From contig CAZGIW010000027.1 of the NCBI GenBank assembly GCA_964526285.1, forward strand, positions 1 to 41,711: a DNA stretch of 41,711 nucleotides, given 5' to 3'. This DNA comes from CAYMAZ01 sp964526285 (GTDB lineage: Bacteria > Bacteroidota > Bacteroidia > Bacteroidales > DTU049). The position numbers and the translations under genes were made by a program. Shown here in pieces: positions 1-7,538 of the stretch (the first letter of the stretch is position 1; every line of letters begins with the position of its first letter). Below the pieces are notes generated by a model. That model was not told where the DNA came from, ran no database searches, and worked only from the letters and a program-made list of their open reading frames with translations.

Positions 1-59
1 AAAGTTGGGGCAATAATAATTTCCGGTAGATGTTGGTTTTGAGACAGCCTCAAATTGTG

Positions 60-180
60 ATAAATGGAAATATGTGTATCCATGGCTAAAAAAAACTACG
101 AAATTTTTATAGTTACATGGTCACATCGTCACATCGTGATAAATTGATAAATGATAAAGTGGTGAGCAGTTACTTTTTTT
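60..180 (+). repeat. Dispersed intergenic repeat, copy 1
   Basis: This stretch lies just downstream of the minus-strand racemase gene. It contains GGCTAAAAAAAACTACG (about 87-103), two tandem TCACATCG units (121-136), two tandem TGATAAAT units (137-152) and the end motif GGTGAGCAGTTAC (161-173) followed by a T run. The same ordered blocks recur inverted at about 33286-33392 and in shortened form near 41577-41650, so this is a repeat family and not chance AT-rich sequence. Its function is unknown, and its left boundary may lie before base 1. Confidence 0.6.
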
Positions 181-1253
181 TATTCCACAACTTTTTTGTC
201 AATATATTTTGAATTGAGTAACCTTAAAGCACCCATATAATCAAGGTGGAATTCCAGCAGATTTCCTACTTTCAGTTTGTTTGGATTGTCTCCCAGATCA
301 ACAACAATCATGTCGGAACTGGCTCCCATTATTTCAACTCCCTCATTTGCCGGTTTTATGTGTGAAGTGTCCACATCCAGTGTCCCAATATCAAGAATGG
401 CACGATAGGAATATTCTATAGCTCCAGACTCTTCAAATTCAAAAGCTTCTCCTTCAACATTGACCCCCATTTCTCCTGACGGGGTTTTGGGCTTTTCCAT
501 CAATTCAATAATTTCAGCATAAAACTGTATTACATCATTGTGCATAGTTTCAATAGAAGTGTTGTGATATACGTCGGTGCCAAGAAATAATGTTTCTCCA
601 ACTCTGAAATGATTTATACCGGAAGGCATTTTATTTAAAAAAATCAGTGGAATTGTGACTGATGATCCTCCAGAAACATACGGTATTTTTGTATTGAACT
701 TTGCTTCAATGAGTTGTTTATACAAACTAAGCTGTATCAATTTATCTTCATTTGGCAAAACTCCGTATAGACAAGTGAGGTTGGTGCCAACTCCAACAAC
801 CTCAATGTTTGGCAACTCGAAAACCTTAGAGTAAAAATCAATAAAATCATCCCTCATAACTCCTTCACGTAATTCGCCCATTTCAATCATTATCATTACT
901 TTATGGATTTTATTTTGTCGTTCGGCCTCTTTTGATAATAATTGAATTGTGGAAAGCTCTGTGTTGAAACTTATATCGGCATATTCCACCACACCTTTCA
1001 GTGCTCTTTTTGCCGGAGGTTTAATATACATAGTTTCAATGTCCGGGTTAATGCTTTTTACTGTTTTCAGATTTGAAACTCTTGAGTCGCATATTTGTTT
1101 AACTCCAAGAGATATCAATTCTTTCAGATATGCTTTTTCCCCGCACAAAAGCTTTGAAACAACTGCCCACCTGGTTTTGTTGTTGGAAAACAATTTGTCA
1201 AGATACTCATAGTTTTCTCTGAGTTTGTTCTTGTTGAGAGTTATATATGCCAT
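180..1253 (-). CDS. Alanine/ornithine racemase-family PLP enzyme
   Basis: This 357-residue protein matches the N-terminal TIM-barrel type of alanine racemase and is closest in appearance to ornithine/alanine racemase-like enzymes that lack the usual alanine racemase C-terminal layout. Lys34 in VVSKLLCG is the expected pyridoxal-phosphate lysine. GVGTNLTCLYG (about 153-163), VSGGSS and the phosphate-binding-like HFRVGETLFLG segment are family hallmarks. It probably racemises an amino acid in the cytoplasm. The substrate (Ala, Orn, Lys or other) cannot be read from sequence alone. It is the second gene of a minus-strand pair with a GNAT acetyltransferase only 9 bp upstream, which suggests joint expression. 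Its stop codon falls in a T-rich tract shared with the repeat beyond it. Confidence 0.8.
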   Translation of the reverse strand: MAYITLNKNKLRENYEYLDKLFSNNKTRWAVVSKLLCGEKAYLKELISLGVKQICDSRVSNLKTVKSINPDIETMYIKPPAKRALKGVVEYADISFNTELSTIQLLSKEAERQNKIHKVMIMIEMGELREGVMRDDFIDFYSKVFELPNIEVVGVGTNLTCLYGVLPNEDKLIQLSLYKQLIEAKFNTKIPYVSGGSSVTIPLIFLNKMPSGINHFRVGETLFLGTDVYHNTSIETMHNDVIQFYAEIIELMEKPKTPSGEMGVNVEGEAFEFEESGAIEYSYRAILDIGTLDVDTSHIKPANEGVEIMGASSDMIVVDLGDNPNKLKVGNLLEFHLDYMGALRLLNSKYIDKKVVE

Positions 1254-1262
1254 GTTGGTTGT

Positions 1263-1706
1263 TTATTTGTTGGGACATCGCATTTCCAGATATTTGCTGG
1301 AAAAGCCATACTTTTCATAAAGAAAACGAGCGGGATTATCAGGTTCAACATGCAGTTTGATAGGGCCACTTGTTTTTGAAAGTGTCTTTTTCATCAGCTC
1401 TTTTCCCAGTCCCTTGCCTCTGTATTCTTTATGAGTGGCAATATACACAAGGATATTGCCAGGGATATAACCATCCATGCCGGTTTTGTTAACAATAACA
1501 GCACCCACAGGTATTTTTTCGTCCAGTGCAAGTAATGCAAACCCACCGAAAGATTCGGAAAGTTTAAGTGCGTAATTTAAACATTTTTCAATGTCTTCAC
1601 GTGGATCACCATATTGTTCCAGGTGTTCAAAAAGAAAATCAATAATTTGATTTTTTTCCTGTTCATTTGGTAAGTGCTCTGGTTCAAATTCTTTTACTAA
1701 AAACAA
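1263..1706 (-). CDS. GNAT-family N-acetyltransferase, TTG start
   Basis: This 147-residue protein has the GNAT fold signature: a central strand IPVGAVIVNK, the acetyl-CoA loop EYRGKGLGKELM (Q/RxxGxG/A type) and a C-terminal FLYEKYGF segment. It should acetylate a small molecule or protein amine using acetyl-CoA in the cytoplasm. The target is not evident. No ATG is available near the N-terminus. The TTG at 1704-1706 is supported by an AAGGAG Shine-Dalgarno (complement of 1713-1718) about 6 nt upstream, which is notable because Bacteroidota seldom rely on such sites. It is first in an operon with the downstream racemase and has a long, palindrome-rich leader. Confidence 0.8.
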   Translation of the reverse strand: MFLVKEFEPEHLPNEQEKNQIIDFLFEHLEQYGDPREDIEKCLNYALKLSESFGGFALLALDEKIPVGAVIVNKTGMDGYIPGNILVYIATHKEYRGKGLGKELMKKTLSKTSGPIKLHVEPDNPARFLYEKYGFSSKYLEMRCPNK

Positions 1707-1720
1707 AATATACTCCTTTT
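1704..1720 (-). promoter_or_regulatory. Shine-Dalgarno with TTG start of the GNAT gene
   Basis: On the minus strand AAAAGGAG is followed by 6 nt and TTG. It decides the start because the next in-frame Met lies about 75 residues in. Confidence 0.65.
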
Positions 1721-1733
1721 TTTTAAGGTTTTT

Positions 1734-1847
1734 AATTTAATTAAATTCAACATTACTAAGGCGGTGAAAGTGCGCCAAAAGCATATGCTTGTTATGTTAC
1801 ACAAATGTGCAAATGCTGAAAACCAGCATTTATGAATTACAAAGATA
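1734..1847 (-). promoter_or_regulatory. Palindrome-rich leader and -7 element of the GNAT-racemase pair
   Basis: This holds most of the 322-bp divergent gap. The complement of 1840-1847 reads TATCTTTG, a Bacteroidota -7 element, although no well-spaced -33 TTTG is visible. Downstream on the minus strand lie a perfect 8-bp stem with 5-nt loop (1811-1831), the palindrome AAGCATATGCTT (1779-1790), a GGCG/CGCC stem (1760-1776) and the palindrome AATTTAATTAAATT (1734-1747). The leader would be about 130 nt. It matches no riboswitch I recognise. Confidence 0.45.
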
Positions 1848-1963
1848 CGAAATTTTTTTCAAACTGGACTTCAAATATATGTGATTGGTTGAAATTATGA
1901 GCTGTATCATGGTTTGATTGTTTTTTGTTCAGACGATTGATAAACTCAAGCTGATTTTAATAT

Positions 1964-1997
1964 TTTGTTAAGATATAATTTAGAAATCTTATATTTG
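1964..1997 (+). promoter_or_regulatory. Bacteroidota-type promoter for the LutA-like gene
   Basis: TTTG at 1964-1967 and TATATTTG at 1990-1997 are 22 bp apart, at the upper end of the usual spacing. Transcription would start near 2004, about 25 nt before the ATG. Confidence 0.55.
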
Positions 1998-2028
1998 CAA
2001 AATATTCATTTTAGCCGTAATTTTTTTC

Positions 2029-2754
2029 ATGACAGTTAATGTTTTTGTTCCTTGTTTTGTTGACCAGATTTATCCGCAAACTGCGGTGAATATGGAGAAA
2101 ATACTAAATCATTTTGGTATAGAAACTTTGTATATTGAAGAACAAACCTGTTGTGGTCAAATGGCATACAAAAATGGATATTTTGATAATGCACAGCAAC
2201 TTGGAGAAAAATTTATTAAGGAATTCAACAACGGAAACCCAACGGTTATGCCATCTGTATCATGCGCTGTGATGATCAGAAAGTATTATCCGAAAATTTT
2301 TCACAATTCATCACTTCATAATGACCTGAAACAGCTGATACCTAAAACATTTGAGTTTGCTGACTTTCTTTTCAATGAGGCTGGTATTAAGGCGTTGAAC
2401 TCCAAATACAACGCCATAGTTTCAATTCATACTTCCTGTTCGGGACTGAGGGATTATGGACACACAAATGTGATGCATGATATTTTATCCACCGTGGATG
2501 GACTGGAAGTAAGAGATTTTAAAGATTCTGAAGTTTGCTGTGGTTTCGGAGGGTCATTTTCTCTCAAAAATCACCATGTTTCAGCTGCCATGGCACATGA
2601 TAAACTTCAAAATGTAATTGATTCAGGAGCACAATACCTTATTTCAAATGAGTCTTCATGTTTGATGCATATGCAAACTTATGCCAAAAAACAGAAAATG
2701 CCCATTACCCCTCTTCATATCGCTGACTTTTTATCATTGATAATTGATCTCTGA
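2029..2754 (+). CDS. LutA/YkgE-type (Fe-S)-binding oxidoreductase subunit
   Basis: This 241-residue protein carries two cysteine-rich CCG modules. The first has Cys9 and then CCG at 41-43; the second has Cys135 and then CCGFGG at 168-173. This is the architecture of LutA/LldE, the cysteine-rich subunit of lactate-utilisation complexes and related to heterodisulfide reductase and glycolate oxidase Fe-S subunits. The full length fits the family (about 240 residues). LutB and LutC normally sit beside lutA but are absent here, since radC follows. The protein may therefore work with partners encoded elsewhere or in another redox role. It is preceded by a recognisable promoter. Confidence 0.85.
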   Translation: MTVNVFVPCFVDQIYPQTAVNMEKILNHFGIETLYIEEQTCCGQMAYKNGYFDNAQQLGEKFIKEFNNGNPTVMPSVSCAVMIRKYYPKIFHNSSLHNDLKQLIPKTFEFADFLFNEAGIKALNSKYNAIVSIHTSCSGLRDYGHTNVMHDILSTVDGLEVRDFKDSEVCCGFGGSFSLKNHHVSAAMAHDKLQNVIDSGAQYLISNESSCLMHMQTYAKKQKMPITPLHIADFLSLIIDL

Positions 2755-2790
2755 TTATTGTTGGATTTATTTCAGAAACAAATTCTTAGC

Positions 2791-3495
2791 ATGAAGCAAT
2801 CAAATACGAAGTCAATAAAAAACTGGGCACCTGAGGACAGGCCAAGAGAAAAGATGATTCTCAAAGGTCGAAGTGCACTTTCAGATGCAGAACTGCTTGC
2901 AATTTTACTTGGAAGTGGAAAAATTGGAGAATCAGCACTTGATCTTGCACGTAAAATTTTGAGTGATTTTAAGAATGATTTGAATCAATTAGGAACAATT
3001 TCTCTTGAAAAATTGATGAAATATCCAGGTGTGGGACAGGCCAAGGCAGTTTCCATATTGTCAGCTCTTGAACTGGGAAGAAGAAGACGTGAATCCTCAG
3101 TGAAAAAACTAAACTCATTTTCCAAAAGCACTGATGTGTTCGAATACATGCAAAGCCTGCTTGCTGATTTGCAACATGAAGAATTCTGGGTGATTTATCT
3201 GAATGTAAAAAATCAAATTATTGCAAGAGAGCAGATAGGAGAGGGAGGTGCCACACATACTGTAGTTGACCCAAAAAAGATTTTCAGATTGGCAGTTGAA
3301 CATAATGCGGTTGGAATCATTGCATGCCACAATCATCCATCCGGGTCTGTCATCCCCAGTCAGTCTGATATTGCTTTAACACAGAAAATTCTTGATGGTG
3401 CCAAACTGTTGGATTTGAGTTTGCTTGACCATGTAATTGTGGGTAACAATAAATACTTTAGTTTTGCAGACGAAGGTTTTATCAAATCAAAGTAA
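2791..3495 (+). CDS. radC: RadC-family JAMM/MPN+ domain protein
   Basis: This RadC-family protein has an N-terminal helix-hairpin-helix segment (YPGVGQAKAVSIL) and a C-terminal JAMM metalloprotease-like domain. The zinc-binding motif CHNHPSGS plus a downstream Asp in PSQSDIAL give His180, His182 and Asp193 when numbered from the chosen start. RadC is widespread, but its once-assumed role in recombination repair is not established. I chose the ATG at 2791 (234 residues) because it precedes the conserved NWAPEDRPREKM segment. The reading frame also extends back to a TTG at 2758, 3 bp after the LutA-like stop, which would give 245 residues. It is likely co-transcribed with its upstream and downstream neighbours. 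Confidence 0.9.
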   Translation: MKQSNTKSIKNWAPEDRPREKMILKGRSALSDAELLAILLGSGKIGESALDLARKILSDFKNDLNQLGTISLEKLMKYPGVGQAKAVSILSALELGRRRRESSVKKLNSFSKSTDVFEYMQSLLADLQHEEFWVIYLNVKNQIIAREQIGEGGATHTVVDPKKIFRLAVEHNAVGIIACHNHPSGSVIPSQSDIALTQKILDGAKLLDLSLLDHVIVGNNKYFSFADEGFIKSK

Positions 3496-3510
3496 GGAGA
3501 TTCTATTGTG
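3494..3510 (+). promoter_or_regulatory. Shine-Dalgarno deciding the GTG start of wecB
   Basis: AAGGAGA (3494-3500) overlaps the radC stop codon and lies 7 nt before the GTG at 3508. It supports a GTG start and suggests translational coupling to radC. Confidence 0.65.
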
Positions 3511-4650
3511 GTTAAGATTGTAACAATAATCGGAGCACGTCCCCAAATTATTAAAGCTGCTGCCTTGAGCAGAGCCATAAGAGAAAATTTTTCATCTGAA
3601 ATTAATGAAATTATTGTTCACACCGGACAACATTATGATCATAATATGTCTGATGTGTTTATTGAAGAAATGAGAATTCCTCAACCTAATTATAACCTGG
3701 GTATTGGTTCTGCAAGCCACGGTGAACAAACTGCCGAAATGATAAAGGGTGTTGAAATAATTCTCCAAAAGGAACAACCTCAATGGTGTGTATTGTTCGG
3801 TGATACAAATTCAACTCTTGCAGGTGCTGTGGCTGCTGCCAAAATGCACATTCCTGTGGCACATATTGAAGCAGGACTCAGGTCATTCAATAAATCCATG
3901 CCCGAAGAACTGAATCGTATTGCATGTGATCATTTTTCAACATTGCTTTTTGCTCCAACTACTACGGCAGTTCATAATCTGAAAAATGAAGGCTTTAATA
4001 CAGATGCATCACCTCCATTTCATATTGATAATCCCGGAATCATTCATTCGGGCGATATAATGTATGATAATACACTCTTTTTTAATTCTATTGCTCAACA
4101 AAAGACTGATATTATTCAGAAACTGCAGCTTGAAAATAAAAAATTTGCACTGTGCACAATTCACCGACCTTACAATACCGACAATGACTCACGTTTGAAA
4201 AGTATTTTTCAGGCGTTTATTGATTTGTCGCTTGAAACAGAACTTGACTTCATTATTCCGCTGCATCCCCGAACTGCCAAAATTCTGAAATCACTCAATG
4301 ATAAAACTTTTGTTGGAAAACTTGAAGCTTCTAAGGGCGTAAAAATTATTGAACCTGTGTCTTTTATTGAAATTACAGCACTTGAATCACATGCTCAGCT
4401 AATTCTCACAGATTCAGGCGGAGTCCAGAAAGAAGCCTATTTTATGAAAAAACCATGTGTTATCCTGCGCAGTGAAACCGAATGGGTTGAAATTGTTGAA
4501 CACAAAGCAGGAGTCCTGACAGATGCTGATAGTCACCAAATTAAGCAGGCAGTTAATCAGTTTATGCAAAACCCTCCTCAGGATTTTCCTCATGTATTCG
4601 GAGATGGAAAAGCTGCTGAAAAAATATGTCAGTGGCTCATTGGTGAGTGA
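3508..4650 (+). CDS. wecB: UDP-N-acetylglucosamine 2-epimerase (non-hydrolysing)
   Basis: This 380-residue enzyme interconverts UDP-GlcNAc and UDP-ManNAc, a precursor step for surface polysaccharides. The sequence shows the N-terminal IIGARPQIIKAAAL loop, HTGQHYD, FGDTNSTLAG (Asp99), HIEAGLRS (Glu121), LHPRT and the UDP-binding DSGGVQKEA segment, all typical of the GT-B-fold epimerases. Length is normal. Translation starts at GTG with a good Shine-Dalgarno. It heads a run of genes (membrane protein, polysaccharide deacetylase, FemAB-like transferase) that looks like an envelope-glycan module. A related epimerase specificity, such as UDP-QuiNAc-type, cannot be excluded. Confidence 0.9.
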   Translation: MVKIVTIIGARPQIIKAAALSRAIRENFSSEINEIIVHTGQHYDHNMSDVFIEEMRIPQPNYNLGIGSASHGEQTAEMIKGVEIILQKEQPQWCVLFGDTNSTLAGAVAAAKMHIPVAHIEAGLRSFNKSMPEELNRIACDHFSTLLFAPTTTAVHNLKNEGFNTDASPPFHIDNPGIIHSGDIMYDNTLFFNSIAQQKTDIIQKLQLENKKFALCTIHRPYNTDNDSRLKSIFQAFIDLSLETELDFIIPLHPRTAKILKSLNDKTFVGKLEASKGVKIIEPVSFIEITALESHAQLILTDSGGVQKEAYFMKKPCVILRSETEWVEIVEHKAGVLTDADSHQIKQAVNQFMQNPPQDFPHVFGDGKAAEKICQWLIGE

Positions 4651-4666
4651 AAAGGAAATACAATCT

Positions 4667-5050
4667 ATGCTTGAACTCATTATCAGATATATCAAACTTA
4701 TTTTTATCGGGGCATTTATATCAGTGATATCCCTGCTTTTTATCATATTTAACAGATACGGCAATTACAATCAGGGACTGGAGCTGACCATAGTGCTGGT
4801 TTCACTTTCGCTGTTTGCAGTTGTATCTCCTTTTGTTTTATACAAACTGGCATTAAACACAATAAATGATCATGTTGCAGGATTGCTCTTACTCGTCTTG
4901 CTTTTTGCCGAATTGTTCTTTTGGGTCTTGATGTTTTTCGGGATTTCTGCTTTCCCTTCTTTAAAAAAAAGCATATACTTTTTTATCCCTTTTGCGTTAT
5001 ATGTATTTTCAGCAGGTATTTGTTTATTTTTGCCTCCTGTAAAAAAGTAA
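4667..5050 (+). CDS. Small four-helix membrane protein, unknown function
   Basis: About 127 residues dominated by four predicted transmembrane helices, for example LIFIGAFISVISLLFIIF and HVAGLLLLVLLFAELFFWVL, ending in PPVKK. I do not recognise the family. The frame is open upstream into wecB. ATG at 4667, 16 bp after the wecB stop, is the simplest start. ATG at 4604 or GTG at 4643, both overlapping wecB, would add a charged N-terminal stretch. It lies 15 bp before the deacetylase gene, so it is probably part of the same operon. Confidence 0.55.
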   Translation: MLELIIRYIKLIFIGAFISVISLLFIIFNRYGNYNQGLELTIVLVSLSLFAVVSPFVLYKLALNTINDHVAGLLLLVLLFAELFFWVLMFFGISAFPSLKKSIYFFIPFALYVFSAGICLFLPPVKK

Positions 5051-5065
5051 AAACTCTGAAAATTA

Positions 5066-6382
5066 ATGAATCAGATTCTGGTTTTCATCGATGAACAAGC
5101 AATACGCACTCAGTATATTATCAACACTTTACTGGGTCAGTTTCAGGATTTTGAAATGCAGTTTACCTCAGACAAGGATGTGTTTTATGCCTCAGATTTG
5201 CCAAAATTCAGTTATTTAAAAAATCCCTTTGTTGAGATTCCCAATGTCTTCAACGGACAAACCATTGAAACAGACAACATTTTCAAAACCACATATCTTA
5301 ACAGTGAAACTGATGGTTTTTGGAAAATGATGCATATTCAAGCAGATATTTTTGCTTTTTGCTTTTTTGTTATTTCAAGAGCCGAAGAGTATAATACAGA
5401 TGAAAAGGATGAACATGGGCGTTTCCATTATAAGTGTTCAATCCTTTCAACAAATTCGAAGCCCTTTGTTCCCATCGTTGATGTGATTTCTGAAGAACTG
5501 CTGAAATGGTTGCAGATATTCTATCCTCAATTGCAAAAACCCGGGAAAAAACCTGAAACAATTCTTACTTTTGATATTGATATCGCATATGCTTTGAAAG
5601 CCAAACCTTTTGTGAGGCAGCTTGGAGCCATTGGCAGGGATGTGGTCACCTTTCACATGAAAAATCTTTCAGATAGATTTGCTGTATTGAATAATCGCAA
5701 AAGCGACCCATTTGATGTATATGATGAACTGGAGAAACTTGCTTCTGAAATGAATTTCCCAATGATTTTTTTCTTTCAGATGCGATCGGGCGGAAAATAT
5801 GACAAGGCTGCCAATGTAAAAAGCAATGAGTTTGTTCAGTTGGTGAAACGACTTTCTGAATTTGCCACAATCGGAATACATCCTTCATATTCAGGGGGTC
5901 AGGATGCCAGTGAAATTGTTAAAGAAAAACAAATTCTGGAAAATATTACCGGAAAAGCGGTCACACACAGTCGTCATCACTTTCTCAGGTTTTTCATGCC
6001 ACACACTGCAAGGCAGCTTGTCAGCGCAGGAATTACACATGATTTCACAATGGGATATGCAGATACCCATGCATGGAGAGCAGGAACAAGCAAGCCATTT
6101 CAAATGTTCGACGTAGAAAGCAATGAAGTACTTCCACTGTCAATATTTCCCATATCAATCATGGACGGGACATTGCTGGAGCATATGCACCTCAGTGCAG
6201 ATGAAGCTGCAGTAATGATTGCAGATATCATAACAGTTACCCGCAGGCATCAGGGAGTATTTATTCCTCTATGGCACAATGAAACAATCAGCAATTATGG
6301 AAAATGGAAAGGATGGAAGGAAAAAGTCTTCTATGCAATGATACAACATCTTGAACAACAAAATAACACAACAGATTCATGA
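5066..6382 (+). CDS. Polysaccharide deacetylase-family protein
   Basis: This 438-residue cytoplasmic-looking protein has no signal peptide. It carries a NodB-like deacetylase domain in its C-terminal half: ILTFDIDIAY (Asp170/Asp172), where NodB enzymes place metal-binding and catalytic Asp residues, and IGIHPSYSGG (His272), which resembles the metal-binding HxxxS/T motif. The N-terminal 160 residues match the extra domain found in Bacteroidota deacetylase-like proteins (DUF7033-type by my recollection). It may remove acetyl groups from a sugar precursor or glycan. Its last four bases overlap the start of the FemAB-like gene (ATGA), so the two are translationally coupled. Confidence 0.75.
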   Translation: MNQILVFIDEQAIRTQYIINTLLGQFQDFEMQFTSDKDVFYASDLPKFSYLKNPFVEIPNVFNGQTIETDNIFKTTYLNSETDGFWKMMHIQADIFAFCFFVISRAEEYNTDEKDEHGRFHYKCSILSTNSKPFVPIVDVISEELLKWLQIFYPQLQKPGKKPETILTFDIDIAYALKAKPFVRQLGAIGRDVVTFHMKNLSDRFAVLNNRKSDPFDVYDELEKLASEMNFPMIFFFQMRSGGKYDKAANVKSNEFVQLVKRLSEFATIGIHPSYSGGQDASEIVKEKQILENITGKAVTHSRHHFLRFFMPHTARQLVSAGITHDFTMGYADTHAWRAGTSKPFQMFDVESNEVLPLSIFPISIMDGTLLEHMHLSADEAAVMIADIITVTRRHQGVFIPLWHNETISNYGKWKGWKEKVFYAMIQHLEQQNNTTDS

Positions 6383-7305
6383 TCAGGTATGTAAAACACA
6401 GTGAGATAGATTTTCTGAAATGGGATGCATGTGTCAAAGCATCACCCAACGGACTGATGTATGCCTTTTCGTGGTATCTGAACATTGTTGCCGGAGAGTG
6501 GGATGCCTTTGTTGAGGGTGATTATGAATCAGTGTTTCCTTTTTTCCCAAAAAGGAAATTTGGAATATCCTATCATATTCCGCCTGTTTGGACACAGCAA
6601 CTGGGATTGTTTTCAAAAAATCTTCTGACTCCTGAAAAAAGTCTGGAGTTTATCAATCAAGCTGTAAAAAAAGTAAAATGGTTCCACATGAATTTGAACA
6701 GTTTACAGAAATTACCCAAGCAGTATGGAATACAAGTTACAGAGAACATGAATTATGTTCTTGAACTGATGAGTGATTATGAGACAATTATCAAAGGCTA
6801 TGCTGAAAATCACAGGCGAAATTTAAAGAAGGAGATAGAAGAGTTGAGTATTACTACATCAGTTGATCATGAAGAGGTCATTCGTCTGTTTCGTGCCAAC
6901 AAAGGGACGACAGTGCATGTGTTGAATGATGAGGCATACAGGAAACTGAATCAGCTTATCTATTATGCACGCAGCATTCATGTTGCCGAAATGTATGGTG
7001 TGTATGACAAAACCAATACTTTGCTGGCGGGAGCGGTATTTTTTAAAGTAAGCAACAGGTCGATTATGCTGTTTAGTGCAATCAGTGAGGAAGGCAGAAA
7101 AAACAGTGCCATGCATCATTTAATGAATGAGTACATTAGAGAAAATGCAGGAACCAATATAATTCTTGATTTCGAGGGGAGTAATGATGCAAATCTAGGG
7201 AGGTTTTACAAGGGATTTGGAGCCGTAAACAGTCCCTATCTGTCAGTTTTTCAAAACCGTCTTCCGGTTCCTTCGGGTTTAATCAGGTTTTTTAGGAGAA
7301 AATAA
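6379..7305 (+). CDS. FemAB/GNAT-6-like acyl- or aminoacyltransferase
   Basis: This 308-residue protein looks like a double-GNAT FemAB-type transferase. The first half includes SPNGLMYAFSWYLN, and the second half has LLAGAVFFKVSNRSIMLFSA followed by ILDFEGSNDANLGRFYKGFG, a pattern I associate with GNAT_acetyltransf_6 proteins next to glycan-biosynthesis genes. It would transfer an acyl or aminoacyl group to a sugar nucleotide or envelope glycan. Its start overlaps the stop of the deacetylase gene by 4 bp. A short TTTCG/CGAAA stem follows the stop (7306-7320), and the operon then runs into a dispersed repeat. Confidence 0.7.
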   Translation: MIRYVKHSEIDFLKWDACVKASPNGLMYAFSWYLNIVAGEWDAFVEGDYESVFPFFPKRKFGISYHIPPVWTQQLGLFSKNLLTPEKSLEFINQAVKKVKWFHMNLNSLQKLPKQYGIQVTENMNYVLELMSDYETIIKGYAENHRRNLKKEIEELSITTSVDHEEVIRLFRANKGTTVHVLNDEAYRKLNQLIYYARSIHVAEMYGVYDKTNTLLAGAVFFKVSNRSIMLFSAISEEGRKNSAMHHLMNEYIRENAGTNIILDFEGSNDANLGRFYKGFGAVNSPYLSVFQNRLPVPSGLIRFFRRK

Positions 7306-7320
7306 TTTCGTTTATCGAAA

Positions 7321-7522
7321 CCCTTGGAAAATGCGTCATTCGGTTTACGGTTGCGAGGGGAGTTTATCATCCGAAGTACACGAAGTGGACGCAGGATGAT
7401 AACGGCTGCGTTGTGCAATATTCGGCCGAACTACGATTTTCGTATAATGAAACGCATCTCGCAAACGATGAGCCAAAAACGCTCAGACAAACATATTGCA
7501 ATGCTGAGCAGTTACTTTTTTT
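7321..7522 (+). repeat. Dispersed intergenic repeat, copy 2, with 9-bp inverted arms
   Basis: This fills the 233-bp gap between two convergent genes. It holds GTCATTCGGT (7335-7344), shared exactly with 24718-24727; a perfect 9-bp inverted pair TTATCATCC/GGATGATAA (7364-7372 and 7394-7402, 21-nt loop); and the end motif GCTGAGCAGTTAC (7503-7515) followed by a T run, as in copy 1. The frames that read through it have no protein-like features. Confidence 0.55.
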
Positions 7523-7538
7523 TTAATATTTGTTCTCT

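Noticed and set aside
4523..4666. N-terminal extension of the small membrane protein into wecB
   Set aside because: The added residues only mirror wecB in another frame; a start at 4667 gives a clean four-helix protein.
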